DNA of 64,000 nt from Onchidella celtica (GCA_963931925.1 OZ007571.1:41316913-41380912), one strand, 5' to 3'; shown: positions 23,095-36,281, numbered from the stretch's first letter. Notes: generated by a model from the sequence alone, not told the origin. Numbers and translations are program-made.

Positions 23095-25351
23095 ATTCCC
23101 AAAGATCGATCCGTGAGGCTACGAGTTATGCCTGAACAATCCAATGACTACAGGGTGGTGGTGTTTGGTGCAGGAGGAGTTGGAAAGAGTTCGCTGGTGC
23201 TGAGGTTTGTCAAGGGCACCTTCAGAGAAAACTATATTCCTACTATAGAGGACACTTATCGACAAGTAAGTAATGCGTACTTTGCAATAATGAATGTATT
23301 TTTATCATACTGTAAGAAGACAAGGTGGTCTAGAGGCAAGGTGCTCGCCTCTCATGCCAAGGGTCCCGGGTTCAAAACCCGGCCGGTGCAGGCATGTTGG
23401 AAGTTTGGGATTTTTCTCTATTTTCGTGTCCCTGATTCTATTGGGCGGGGGTGAGGGGGGGGGGTAGGATCGAGTACCTAGTCTTCTCGGATAAGGACGA
23501 AAAAATTCGGAGGACCCGTGTGCACGTTGCGGACGTTAAAGATACCTTGGCCGTTGGAAATCGTAAAGAGCAGGCCGAACAGGCCGCTGCCTAGGCAAAA
23601 TTAAATAAAAATTCATCCTTACTACTCCCCTCCCCTCCCTCATTCCCCCTCCCATAAAAAAAAATAAATAAAGAACGCCGACCGGCGCTGCACTGTGGCG
23701 ACGACGTGTCTGCTCCAATTATAACTGGGCTGCGATGACGCAAAGGCAAATTTCCCGAATGAGATTAAAGAAGTATACAAATACAAATACAAATAATGGA
23801 GCTAGAGGATGAACATGGTAGCGCCTAAAACCCAGTGACTACGTGATCAAAAACTGTGAAACTTGGTGTACTACCTCAGTTTTTGACGATAAGTTACATG
23901 GACACATCCATTTCAGACAAATTCAGTCTCTAATAATAAAAAAATATAAAAAACGCATTTTGTCGTGTGCATTAGAAAAGCTTGACGGGAAATTTCGCCG
24001 TGGCAATGTAACCACCGTTCAATTGCAATGATGATAGGCATAAGAATAGAGATAATGAATAATAACTGTAATTTATATTGTAGGCAATCTCTTTGTTTTA
24101 CTTAGAAGTAATATGTATCACTGTATTTCATGCAAGGAGGACTGGAGAAGAGACAGGATTTGGCTTTTGCACATGACTTACGGTTCATTGTTGAAAGTTA
24201 TCAAACATTGCATCAGTGTGATATCGAAACAGTCCAAAAACCGTGAATTCTTGTGTTGTCCATAAAATGAAAAAGAAAACGTGGATGTTTGGACGCCGGG
24301 TAGGGCCAGTTGGACATCAGGCATGCCATGGCATAAGATGCTGCGCCTCCGAACGCCTCCTCCTCTCTCCCGCTCACGTGTAGGTTCCTCTTTCTCTGAT
24401 GCATTAAATGATTCAGGGTTACAAAATAAAACAAAACAAAACAAAAAGACATACGTTTCCGGGCAGCTTTTGCTCTGGTTCTGAAGGCGATGACACAGTC
24501 TGGCTGCTTTGTTGTCCACCATGAGCATATCTTTCAGTTTTTGTATGTGTTTGAAAATCTCAGTGAGAACGTAACGATTCACGACATCAGCTGGCGATTT
24601 GTTGCTGACGAAGTGAGGAGGTGGTTGATGGGTGCTTCTGATAGAGTACTTTGAGAATACCCTTCTGTCATATCATCTGTTGTATTCTGTCTATCGTCTT
24701 GCTCCTCTCTAGAACAATGTGACTGTTACCGCGCTGATATGCTTTCTCTAAACTCAAACTAACGAAGCGAACGACGCGTGCACAGCACGATTTCTATTAC
24801 TCAATGTTGTTTGTTTGTATGTTTGTTTTTGACTCATCAACCCCCCCCCCCCTCTGCTGCTAACAGACCCTACGTTTCTTTCATATTTACAGGTCATCAG
24901 CTGTAATAAGCAAGTATGCACACTTCAGATAACAGACACCACAGGTAGTCACCAGTTCCCTGCCATGCAACGCCTATCAATCTCCAAAGGCCATGCCTTT
25001 ATTTTAGTCTACTCCATTTCCAGCCGTCAGTCATTGGAAGAACTGAAACCAATACGAGATGAGATTGTAGAAATGAAGGGTGACATTGAAGGGATCCCCG
25101 TGATGTTAGTGGGAAATAAATGTGACGATGTGAACAGAGAATGTTCAGTACAGGAAGGAGCCGAGTTGGCGAAGAGATGGAACTGTGCTTTCTTGGAAAC
25201 GTCAGCGAAGACCAATCACAATGTAAAAGAACTCTTTCAGGAACTGCTTCAGTTAGAAAAGAGACGAGCCGTCAGTCTACAGTTGGAGACCAACAAATCC
25301 AAGTCACAAAAGAGACGGGACAAGTTAAAGGGCAAATGTGCTCTGATGTGA
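23095..25351 (+). CDS. DIRAS: DIRAS-family small GTPase (gene span, two coding exons)
   Basis: Encodes a Ras-superfamily GTPase of the DIRAS1/DIRAS2 type: membrane-attached, GTP-binding, and in vertebrates a growth-restraining regulator that binds the chaperone-exchange factor SmgGDS. Joining 23128-23265 to 24893-25351 gives 198 residues, the family length (human DIRAS1 is 198). G1 is GAGGVGKS (residues 14-21), switch I includes PTIEDTYR, G3 is DTTGS (61-65), G4 NKCD (121-124) and G5 ETSAK (148-152). A basic tail [14 protein letters not shown] leads to the prenylation box CALM (195-198), where Met favours farnesylation. The residue matching Ras Gln61 is Ser65, as in known DIRAS proteins, which have low intrinsic GTPase activity. 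The start was chosen because MPEQSNDYR is the conserved family N-terminus; the frame stays open only back to a splice acceptor 33 bases upstream, so 5' non-coding exon(s) exist upstream. Whether it is DIRAS1- or DIRAS2-like cannot be decided; invertebrates probably have one pre-duplication gene. Confidence 0.96.
23128..23265 (+). CDS. DIRAS: DIRAS coding exon 1 (residues 1-46)
   Basis: The acceptor CTCCACAG precedes 23095, 5' UTR covers 23095-23127, and the ATG is at 23128. It ends ACTTATCGACAA before donor GTAAGT, phase 0. It carries the P-loop and switch I. Confidence 0.95.
23318..23800 (+). mobile_element. tRNA-derived SINE in the DIRAS intron
   Basis: Starts with an A-box-like AAGGTGGTCTAGAGGCAAGG and a B-box-like GGGTTCAAAACC, then shares TCTTCTCGGATAAG, TTAAAGATACCTTGGC and GCTGCCTAGGCAAAAT with the minus-strand copy at 11932-12170. 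The part after 23610 is less certain. It ends with tandem ACAAAT units at 23778-23797, the kind of tail many SINEs and their partner LINEs carry. The frame of DIRAS is not affected because it sits within the intron, sense to the gene. Confidence 0.8.
24893..25351 (+). CDS. DIRAS: DIRAS coding exon 2 (residues 47-198 and stop)
   Basis: The acceptor TTTACAG precedes GTCATCAGC, phase 0, matching the first exon. It encodes switch II to the CALM tail and stops at TGA 25349-25351. Confidence 0.96.
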   Translation, partial: VISCNKQVCTLQITDTTGSHQFPAMQRLSISKGHAFILVYSISSRQSLEELKPIRDEIVEMKGDIEGIPVMLVGNKCDDVNRECSVQEGAELAKRWNCAFLETSAKTNHNVKELFQELLQLEKRRAVSLQLETNKSKSQKRRDKLKGKCALM

Positions 25352-27589
25352 TCGTGGGAGTCCGGGGGTGGGACCTGTTGTCAAGTTTTTTTATTTCTTG
25401 TGATCATCTTCTCTCTTCTTCATTTTCATCCACTTTGCCAGGGCACCATATGTCCAACAGCATGTGGTGTTGAATTATCCTTGTCGATAGTGGCCGTTAT
25501 TAAAGAAGTCGACGAAATAAGTTACAATTGAAGATCGTCCACTTCAGAACAGTCTGCATTCCTGTATTGTCGGGTGGGGTCTGCTGTAACTTTCCTCTGG
25601 CGCCTCAGACTGCCCTGTGCTGTCCGCTGCCGAATATGAGTAAAAATACAGGAACCTGGTTTCATTTGTCTTCTGAGAAAGTGAACCACGTCGACGGTAA
25701 GCCTGCTTTGGTGACAGGAAGATCCCGGACCGGTACACACAATTTGGAATCTTTGACATGGAAGAAATCGGTTATTTGGTGTTTTGGAGATCCGCGCGGG
25801 GTTTGCGTTCATTCCTTCATCGTGGGGAGAACGTTAACACCTTCCAGTTTCTATATCATGTCAAAGCATCGATTTAATCAAACGTGATGTGATATTGAAA
25901 CGGTGTGGCTTCACGTTGACATGTTGGCCTAAGGAACATAATGTTCCACATGTTTTCAGCTTGTCTAGTCCAGCTTAGCCAAGTGTTTGTCTGCCACAAC
26001 ATCTTCAACAAGGAAGAACAAATTTCAAGACACAGTCGGAAGACAGCGGCACTTGAGATCTGAACGACCAGGGGTTGTTGCTGATGTCCGCTTCGGACAT
26101 CAAACGAAGAGAATGACAGTAAAATGTACCTGTGAATATCTATTATAAGCGTCATATAATAATTATTATGTGACCCAGACACAAGGACATCTTCGGAAAT
26201 GGCTTTCTTTATGATGCATAGTTTGTGGCCTTGATTATGTTACTTGTTAATTTACTCTTCTATTTATTTATTATTTAGCTTGTTTTATTTAGCTATGCGT
26301 TTAAGGTATTCTTTAAATATTGTGTATGCTTTTTATATTATTTGTTCCCGGAGATGACATATGACTATGTGCAAACAAGCACTGTAACGATACAAAACTA
26401 ATCAGGACATAATTATTTCCATAGGTAACAATTAATCTTTTAAGTGTGGATTTAAGTGGATGGAATACAGTTCTACAGAACATATTATTTTACATTAGAG
26501 ATTATGACAGGATAGGAGATGAAAGAAACTAACATTGAACTGTCTTCGTGGAGGGAGCAGTCAGTGATGTCGGCTGTCTTCCATGACATCATGTTTGTTC
26601 TAAATTCAGAAATCCAATAACGAAAGAGAGCCTACATTCATGACTCACTGGCTTTTCACCCGCGAAACAGCAGATTTTCAGCATGCCTTGTTTCATTCTA
26701 TCCATCTGTTTCTAATTTTAACCGATTTTGTCATACGTTAAGACTTGCGCTACACAAAGCTACACAAACTCACAGTATAATTACGTGACTGTCCTTGATT
26801 TCTTGTACAGTCTTACTAAATAACGCAGACATGACAGTTATACAATGCCCCTAAGGCCGTGTAACTACATTGTATTACAGAGACATCAGTGCATGAAAGT
26901 ACATGCCATGAAACGAGATTAATTATTTTCTATTTCTGGACTTGTTATCAACAGAAGGAATACATTGCTCTTGGGAATGCCATGTCAGCTTTTAAAAAAC
27001 GGGGGTATGGTTGTCGACTTGCGACAGCGAAGTTTTCATGGCTTATTCCGTTTAGAGCGATAGAAGGAAATAATGCAAAGAATAGTTACCCCCTCCCCCC
27101 TCCCCCCTCCCCACACACACGCACACTCACACACCACACACAAAGACAATTATCACATAGGCAAATGCTTACAATACATTTTTACACAATCTCACACGTT
27201 TAATCGTCTGGCGGTCTGGAGGTCGCGTTCGCAATAACCACTATCATTGTTACACGACTTATAACATAACAAACTGATACTATTTCACCCCCCCCCCCCC
27301 CAGGGCAAGCGAAGATCACATCTTTGTTTGCAGTTTTAGAAAAATGATCCAGACGTCAAGGAAATACATGGTGGAGCTAGCCGGGGTTCACGCTTCTAGA
27401 GTATTTTGCTGTCTCTTCTATCATAGAACAATGGTATATCAATAAGGTGTGAATAATCGAAAACATTTTATTTCCTTTTGAAATTCAAGTGCAGTTTCTC
27501 CCCTTGACAATACGGGGCCTCTTACCGGAACGGCCTGACTGGCATGTACAAGGGGCAAACCAAACGTTTTCTACCTGGAATGAATAGGG
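25352..27589. other. DIRAS 3' UTR and flanking DNA
   Basis: The DIRAS 3' UTR begins at 25352. A weak ATTAAA occurs at 25499 but has no special support. Further on there are C-runs (27090, 27288) and no supported gene. Confidence 0.4.
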
Positions 27590-28330
27590 ATTGAGGTTTG
27601 AAATTTTGCACTCAGCTTAGTTTTTCTCTACATAGTCGCCCTGCACAGCTCTACACACGTCTGCCACCGATGGATGGCCTTGAGAAGACCTTGAGAATTA
27701 AAGACCTTTCTCTGTCAGAAAACCAGTCTTGTAATGCTACTTTCGCTCCATCATCACGTTCAAAATGTCTTCCTTTCGGGTGCTTTTTCAGTTTTGGGAA
27801 CAAAATTAATAAAAGCTGATGGAGCCAGATCTGGCGAATAAGACGGGTGTGGTAAAATTTCAAAGCCACAATCTAACGCCGTTTCTGCTGCTTTCCTTGG
27901 TGAGTGCCAGCATTTTCGTGAAGCAGGAACACACCTTTTCTCAGCATTCCTCTGCGTTTTTCTTTAATTGCATGATTTTAGTTTTTCAGTTCATTGAAAT
28001 AATGGTCTCCAGTGATCGTATGCCCGTTTTCAAGACAGTCCGTCGTTACTATCCCCTCATGGTCAAAAAAAAAAAAAAAACATCACTTTTTCACTTAAGG
28101 GCTGCACCTTTGCTTTCTTTGGTGTTGGTGATGAAGGTGATTTCCACTGCCTTGAAGCAGACTTTGAACCCAGGTTTCATCCATGGGTATAAGTCTTCCA
28201 AAAACTCAGTTTGGGTTTGCTCACACAGAAGAAGCAGCTCTAGGTAACATTCCACTCTTTGCACTATCTAGGGAGGAATCAGAAGATGAGGAACCCATCT
28301 TGCAGAATTTTGCATGCACTCTAATAAGAA
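27590..28330 (-). pseudogene. Mariner transposase relic
   Basis: Reading the minus strand gives successive blocks of a mariner transposase in order: a remnant of the DETW-to-HH linker (PWMKPG, then WKSPSSPTPKKAK-like at about 28130-28190), DHEGIVTTDCLENGHTITGD (about 27985-28050), a degenerate HENAGTH in place of HHDNAPAHTS (about 27920), and PKLKKHPKGRHFERDD with ALQDWFSDRE (about 27715-27805). It ends near GDYVEKN at about 27630. Blocks lie in different frames with stops between, so it is long dead. Terminal repeats were not identified. Confidence 0.8.
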
Positions 28331-31300
28331 GTTGGTGTGCATCCACAGTAAGTTTCAAGACTTTATCTCTGCTCATTCATATTCAGGTGGAAAACTTTTT
28401 GATTGCCCCTTTAGCGTACTGTAAAAATGCCAGTCTTTTGTGTCTGGTTCTAACATTTTTACTTTGCCAAAGGAAAAAAAAAGTTTATAGGAACGCTTGA
28501 TGACACCATACTTCCAGTTCGGGTATCAAACATTTTTTTTTTTTTTTTGGACAAAAATGAATATTCCTTTGTTAAAGTTAAACCAGCTAATAGCTTGACC
28601 TACTTCTGCGGGCATAGTTGGATGTCTGAAATAGCACACATTTAGAAGTCCAAGGATTCATTTTCATAGTTGGATATGCCCAAATAGAATATTTTAGTTT
28701 TTTCAGCTGAGGGTGGGAGGGTAAGGGAAAATGGAGCATCAGGACCGTTGAGGTACAGTAAAGCTTGGGGTGACATAATTTTTGAATTTGGAATAAGATT
28801 ATTGCTTGACTAAAAGTAATCTGGAACAGAGCACTTTTTAAAAAATCTTTCAGTTCAGCAATTGCGTGGAATTTCCTGGGAATTCTAAATGCGAATGCAC
28901 ACATTCAGCAAAGCAACTGATTTGCGTTTTTGTGCTATAATTTAACACCTAGCTTTGACCTTATGTTACAGTGATAGGTCACGCCTCTCGGTCAACGACC
29001 AAAGCAGATAATTACTTAAAACTTTGCAATATTTGCAATATATTGATGGCCTCACAGTTTATGTGCTTACTTCATTCACAGTGTCTTAGTACTCTTTCTT
29101 TGAAGTTATTTCATTCTTTATCTTGACAACTTTTCTGTATTATTATTACTGATACAATATTTTCTATCATGTTAGTATACTGCATGAAATTCTGCTGGAC
29201 CCTCGGCCATGACTTACCAAATATACCCCTTTTTGAATGAACCCAACTGAACCCTTTCTTCATTGTACCAAATCTAAGAGTATATCATATTCGTGTTCCT
29301 TATGAGGTTTTGATTAGTTAATGCCCGTGTAATTTCTTGTGGAAATGTCCGTAGCCACCTTTCCAGTTACCTCCAAATACCTGTGTCCTTCAGTGTGCAA
29401 GGATTAAATTAAAATTCCAGCTTACTGAAATGTCCACCTGTCTCACGTTAGATAGTGTGCAATGGAATTTAACTGTATGGGTCACATTCCATCTTTTCTC
29501 AAGGCCTCACCAACCCAATAAAGGACGGTATTTGCAAGATGTATGCTACCCATTAAAAAAAAACAAAAAAACGAGACCAGACAGAATACATTATCTCAAA
29601 TCATCATGTATTCTAAGATAGCATCAAATCAATTGGACTGCTGGATTAATATTTACATTGTTAAGCAAAAGAAAACAAAACGAGTTATTTACTTACCTTT
29701 AAGTCTTTCTCTCTCTCTCTCTCTCTCTCTTTTTAACCCTCGGGGCACAGACCGATTGACAAAATGCCACCGAGCAGAAGTGCAGTAATGTAATTAAACT
29801 GCAAATAAAAAAGTAATTAAAAAAAACAAAACATAACAAGACCTCTGCACTCCATTACAGTTGTTACTAGAATGTCTTTTATCTTTAAAAAAAAAAAAAG
29901 ATGTCGCTTCTGGGATTTGCTTTAGATTTTTAACCTCCACACCATCTTCTTTCTTCTTGCCCACCCCATAGTAGTTCAGAAATGTAGGATTTATATCACA
30001 GTGTTTAGTAAAATGCTCTATGTTTTACGTACTTTGATATAGTCCTCACTCAGTCGCTCTTCCTTGAGTTGTCGGTCTTCATTGTAAGGTTTCCAGCATT
30101 GTGTTTCCAGCATAATTTCCTTTCGCCCTTTGGGCATAGCTGACTCATTTCTTTCTGTTATACAGCTTGTTCTTTGGTTTTACTCCATTGCTATGTATAT
30201 TATGTTCCCATCCATGACTGAGGAAGAGAATGGGATGTACCTTGCTCCTCTAAATTCCATCTCCTACTTTCCCCCATCCAACCGAAATATTTCAGCAATT
30301 GTACAGTAGACAGAACCTTGGGACAATGTTTGAAGTGCATGTAACTTAAGCAAGGCAGTGTTTCACTGGGTCTGTCCAAAATAAGGCCTTTAATTAAAAG
30401 AAATCAAGATTGTTTAGTGCACTAGAGAGTATATATTAACAACTCAGTATTTCTTTGACTGAATGAAATAGCTAACCACATACAGGTTTGTGGGGGCTTT
30501 TTGAATTTTTCAATTGTTTTGCAAACTTCTAACATGTACCGTTCCAGGCGAAGCAGTCATAAATTTCACCTTAATAGTAAGTTAGAGTGAGTTGGAGACC
30601 TGCATTTTTGAGAGTCATGGTGTTCATTGCTGATGACATAAATTTGACTTGTGATTATACCATTACCGGTATAACAGGTAAATTGTTTTTATTTTTTACC
30701 TACATTTATTAGGCTTGAAATGGAAAGACTGGCCCATGAAAATGTAAAATTGTGCTGTCAGTGAAAAAATTTTAAGTATCACAGAACAAAAGTAGAGCAC
30801 ACTGTTGTTATTATTTTTTCTATATCTTCATGTCTTTCTGTCTCTTACCCATAGCTTTTACATAATTCTGATAGGAATGTTTAAAAACAACATTCAAAAG
30901 AACAACAAAAAAACAAAACTGATTATGGGCAAAATAAAATATAAATTTATCATTGACAATATATATGTGATTGATGTTGTTGTTTTAGTGGATATTTGCA
31001 TGGTAAACTGAACGGATTTCGTAAGAATCACAGAAAATAACAGCACGAAATTTTGACAAACAAATCATGAGTAACTCAGCAGAATGTTAACTATTTCATG
31101 TCGTTCAACATGTTTACTGTATCAGATGTATACAAGCAAGTAAAGGGATGTCGACAATAAGCTTTATTTACTAGAATCATATTTCATGAGAAGAAAACAC
31201 ATATAATTCTGTGTGAATGTTTTCTCACAATAATCCCAAATCGCTTATCTTCATGGTGTCAAAGATCCATATAAGCTTGAACTTACACATATGTGGCCTA

Positions 31301-32284
31301 GAGCTGCACTACAATGCTCATGAATTTTTAATTTTTTTTTTTTTTACATAAAATTACATTGTGGGTACAGTTTTATGTGAAGAAAGTGCATCAAAAGCGT
31401 GCAGCATTTTCACTTTTCACTCACCAACTTATGCTGATGAACAAAAAAATTGACATAGATCTAGATAGAACTTCACAATATGGGTCAGCAAAATTAATGC
31501 AATAATTGAAAAAATACATTTACGACTTATGATATTTTGAACATCCTATTTGAATGCACAAGGATTTAAAAATGAAAAAATGAAAGAAAGACAGAGGAGT
31601 GAGAGGGGGAGAGAGAGAGTAAGCAAGAGAGAGAGTGTGCACGAAAGAAGTTGCTTTCATTTTTTTCTGTACTCTTCCTACCAGAATCATCTTATGCCAC
31701 CATGTGGCAAATAGCCTATGTAATATGTGTGATACACAGTAGTCATGACATGTATTATGCCTTGCTTGTCAGGATGAAGTGAGCATGAAGAAACTTGAAT
31801 GGGCATGGGTTAGTCTTATTTTGGCATGTTTGTTTACAATGACTACATAACAATTATGAATTAGATTATAGATTGTCAAATTTTATACTTGACTTTTCAT
31901 TTTTTCTACAAAAATTATTGATATTTCTCACTCAAATTGCTGTTGATTCAGTAACAACCCTAAACTATACCTGTTATCACAGCCTGCATTTATTAATACT
32001 GGTCACTATGTTAAAAGCCCTGCTTTTTTAAGTTAACAAAATCCAAAGCCCAAGACTGAGAAAAGATGGATGTTTTCTGTATTCAATTGGGAGACATAAG
32101 TTGAACAATAACAACGTTTAAAATGTTTTGACTTTCCACTTGACCATTTCCAAAAATCAAATGATAATCAAAAAGTGCTTTCCTTCTTTGTTTCTGTAGC
32201 TGTAAATGTAATCAAAGGGTGAGTCTGCAAAAAAGAAAAACCTCACCCATGTAATCATTATGAAGGTGCAAATTTGTGACAATA
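28331..32284. other. Intergenic, simple repeats only
   Basis: A (CT)n microsatellite lies at about 29708-29731, a poly-T run at 28532 and another at 31327. A TTTAACCCTCGGGGCACAG motif at 29732 recalls the one at 2095. No gene supported. Confidence 0.4.
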
Positions 32285-32424
32285 TTAACTCATTCACCAT
32301 GGCGAGCTGAATATTCTGCTTGTGAAAGAAAACAAATATCTATGAAGCACCCCTAAATTTCATACTGGATAGTGTTGAGAGCTCCCGTCCACGTGCACAA
32401 AAGTTGCCGTAGGAAATGAGTTAA
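32285..32424. mobile_element. Short TTAA-flanked MITE
   Basis: About 132 bp lies between two TTAA sites, with inverted ends TTAACTCATT and AATGAGTTAA. TTAA duplication plus short inverted repeats suggests a piggyBac-like non-autonomous element. The match is only about 10 bp, so chance is possible. Confidence 0.4.
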
Positions 32425-32750
32425 CAACAACGAGTTTATTTTCTCCACTTCATTCAGTTCTTCCGTAAGAAAATACTGACATACATATCCTCTGAATCTT
32501 CCTGCTCAGCCCTCTAAAAGCTTGTAGCTGTGATTGTCTTTAAATAAGGATTTTCAGCCCGCTGAATCTTCTCATGGCTTCTCTGGAAATATGTACTGTC
32601 ATCAATAGGCCTAGTTTTCCTCCAAAATCAAACATCCTTATAAGTGGGCATTTTGATTTGGACTTATTTTATGCCACATTCGTTATTGTTGTTGCATGTT
32701 ATGCAAAACTGTCAAAACTGTACCCAAACATCCTTTTTCTGTAGTTGAAA

Positions 32751-32827
32751 GGGGGGGGAGGGGGGGGGGGGAAATGAGATGTGGCCTTTTAGCTGTCCTG
32801 TCTGAGTACTTCCCCCCCCCCCCCCCC
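32751..32827. repeat. G-tract and C-tract pair
   Basis: A 21-base run of G broken by one A (32751-32771) and a 16-base run of C (32812-32827), 40 bases apart on the same strand. Each could pair with the other as a hairpin, or fold as G-quadruplex and i-motif. Confidence 0.9.
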
Positions 32828-35092
32828 AAAAGTGAAGCTAGGTAGTGAAATTCGTTTGTAATCTGAATTAGAGTCAAATTTCTTTACATACAGTTTGTGA
32901 GCTTTTATCTGCCAGGCTGCATTTAGCTAACCAAATAAAATATACAGAATAGGCTGGATGTTGTATAATGCTCTACAAGATGATTTCTCAACATATTCCT
33001 CATGAGCCCTGTTCCTTGAATCTGCTCAGCCTTGCTGGGCTAGTACTGAAAAGCAAACAGGCAGATCTCCTGTGAATCAACGGTAATTCTAATCCAGTTT
33101 ATTATGATATCTGCCATGTTTTACTCAGATTCGTTATTGAAAGTTCATGCCCATACTAGATCCTAAATTTTTAAACAGCAAGTAGGTGTGCATATATTCA
33201 TTTCAGAGATAGTCATAGTATATGAGATCAGTTTTGTTATGTTGTTAGGAGAGTAGGGTGACAAGCAAGAATGTTTATTTACACTCAAAGTAATAAATTT
33301 TAATACTTTTATTTTTAGCATACCTGTGAATTTAATAAAATTATCTTTACATTGCTATAATAATAATGATAGCGATTCAATGTGATTAAGTTACTGGTTA
33401 TTAATATTACAGTCTGTGATTCGATTTATAGTTAATGCAGGGGAGTTCTTATTGTTCATTACTTTATTGTGTTACGTATGTTTTATTCACACTGGCATAG
33501 GTTTATAAAAGCCAGTGCAGATGAATAAAGTTCCCATGGATCCTTAAAAATTAAAATTAAAGACTTTTAAGGCCCTTTCTTGACAGAAATTTCAGAGTTT
33601 TCAAACCAAGGCCACACTTATCAGTTTGATTGAAATGGGTAAAGGTAAGTCTAAAGTTCAGATAAAAAAAACAAATCCCACAACTTGCGACATTGCAGTG
33701 AAAGAAAGGAAGATATGACCGTTTAATATTTTTTAGGATTTTTAAGGACCCATAGGAGAATTTTGAAATAAAGCATTTTTTGAGGCTTGGAAATCAGTTT
33801 TGACAAAACTAAAGACTTTAAAGGACTTTTAATGACCTGTGGGGGGCCCTGATATGAAATCCCATGGAATTTAAGACCTGCAGTACATCTCAAGATACCA
33901 AGGCAAGATGAGACAAGAAAAAATTGTGTTATTTGTGTAGTGAAGGTAAATTGATAATACATGTATTTATAATGTACTGTACTTGGCAGAGCAATCCCAC
34001 TGGCTCAAAGGACCGACAACAAGAGAAAATTTTACAGTTATTATTTATGAAAGAAAGCTAATCCCAGAAATGTAATCATATTAATTTATGATATCATGAC
34101 CCTAGTTCTTTTTGCACAACTGAGAAATCCAGCATTAAACGCTAGCAGCTCTAGGTATTATAATAAGAAGTTAGAATTAATCGGAATTTTGTGAAACAGC
34201 TTGATAAGTGCATTTTAAACAAGTGTTATACTCTTCTACATATTAAAAGATCTCCAGTTTACCAGAAAATGGAGACAGAACAAATAAGAACTAAGAGCGC
34301 AATATGTTGGAAAGGTCCAAGAAAAGAGAGGAAAGAGGGAAAGGTGGCCGGAGGGTAAAATCGGAGCTTGGTCCTTTGTTGTATGCCATGACATAAGGGG
34401 CTCTTGGTTACATCACTTGTGAAATACATTCTGACATAAGCAGCCATGCATGTTATATTTACTGCTAAACATCTTGACATAACTGAGATTCCACTGTTAT
34501 CAATCGAGGGCAGCATGGGAAACTATTCTGACTTTTTAAAAAAAATTGAGATGTTTGGCATGCTTGTGGCCCTGGACAGCCAGCAAGTGATGTTATTAAT
34601 TTGGGGGGGTGGGGGGTGGTTAAATTCTGTAAATAAAAGGGTTAAATAACATTTTAAAAAACATTATGATCATTAAAATTTATTCAGTTTTTTGCTTCTC
34701 CTGAAAAATGTGTGAAACAGTCACAATAGTTTGCCAGGTGGCCCTTGATATGTAAGCAAACAAAATGTGTTACAGATTTGTAAGCAATCTGATTTTGTGA
34801 TCCTTTGTATCATTTTCAATTTCACTTCTTAATGTTTTCAAGTAGACACAAGTAAATGATGAGCAGCATTATTTCTGATATATACGTGTGTGTTTGACAT
34901 ACAAAAATAGTCTACTAAGCATTCAGTGTGATTCTTTTGCCGCACACTGCCTAAGGCAGTTGAGGGGAGCAGGATGTTATGAAGAATGACTTACAATGAC
35001 TTTGCAATGTTATCATGATTTACAGTTCTTTTCTCAGTTTTAACATTTACTTCAATTAAAATGTTTTGTTATGAAAGATTGTGTTTCTCGTT
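32828..35092. other. Intergenic, nothing firm
   Basis: Around 33540-33860 the phrases AAAGACTTTTAAGG, GGATTTTTAAGGACC and TAAAGACTTTAAAGGAC recur, probably an old MITE that I cannot bound. No gene seen. Confidence 0.4.
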
Positions 35093-35097
35093 TTTAT

Positions 35098-36281
35098 TGT
35101 CACAAATCCCAGACTGGGAGATGTAATAAGTTATGACAGGACAACAATCACGAACGAACAAGTTAACACTTAACAGAACAACCCATCAGACTCACACATT
35201 TATTAAACATAATTATACAGATAATAGCGCAATTACATACATTATATTATTGAAACTAACTGCCGTACAACGGCCTTATTCTCACATGCACTCGTCCTCG
35301 GATCCACAACCCGGTAGTTACTTCCTAAAGGCACTTCGGCCTCAGCCTCTCCCCTCAGGGTCTTAATAGCACATTAATAATTCACTGGCACCGCAGTCTC
35401 TCAATATCACCTTCCTAGTGCCATAACACCTTAGCATTCCACTAGCACCTCAGCAGGGCAATAACACATTATCATTTCAATTGCCCATCAACATGGCAGT
35501 AGTACATTATCATTTCAATAGCCCATCAACATGGCAATAGTACATTATCACATTCACGCTCATATCTACGTCCCTGTCCGTGGCCTGACTGCCACGACTT
35601 TATGTGCCTCTACTGTCCTGCACCGACAGCCTCACTCTTGGCCTATGTGTGGCCTCCGGCCCTATGCTGGCCTATCCCCTGTGCTCACCGAGGTGGCTCT
35701 TTGGCCCGTCCCCGACACCTACAAGAATAACATTACATTGGTATAATACCCTACCATTTCTATTCACTCCACCTCTCCTTACAACCCATGAAGCGTACAC
35801 ACAATAGTTCACCTTTCACTCACCAAACATCTTACGGTAACACACCTCCATCGGAGTACACACTACTCACTCGCGCTACAAATCCATGAACTCAACTTTC
35901 ATCTATCGCTCATGGCGCACATTGCTATATCCAATATCAAGGACTTCCACATTCCTCACATATACTTATTTACATCATGGTAATAGACGAATATAATATA
36001 ATACCTCAATCATAATTATCAATCAACGTTCTACCTACCAGTCATCACTGGAAAGACTCTCTCACTAGTCTTCTGACTGCTCCCCTTATGTTCGCCCGCT
36101 GGGCTCTTACTAGCGTCCGTTCTCTTTGGACTATCTCTGTGCAGTGATAGTAATACCGCGCTTTCGCCTCATTCAGACCCCCCACTCACATGCACGCTTT
36201 CCCTACTTGTCTACGTGCGTTAATTTTACTCTCCTCCTTTCCCCCCGTAATTATTAACTATCGCTCACTCCACTCGTGACA
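35098..36281 (-). repeat. Gypsy LTR, left (3') copy
   Basis: 1184 bp beginning and ending in the inverted TGTCAC/GTGACA termini. Its last 366 bp (35916-36281) are repeated at 37957-38322 with one difference. Confidence 0.92.

Noticed and set aside
23318-23400. tRNA gene
   Set aside because: A and B boxes are present but no cloverleaf closes, and the same sequence with a long body recurs at 11932-12170, so it is a SINE.
22711-25504. GTCGATAGTGGCC shared by 22712 and 25483, on either side of DIRAS
   Set aside because: Only 13 identical bases with a loosely similar tail; too short to call a repeat or paired regulatory site.
25499-25504. ATTAAA as the DIRAS poly(A) signal
   Set aside because: A weak variant with no downstream support; 3' UTR length cannot be told from sequence.
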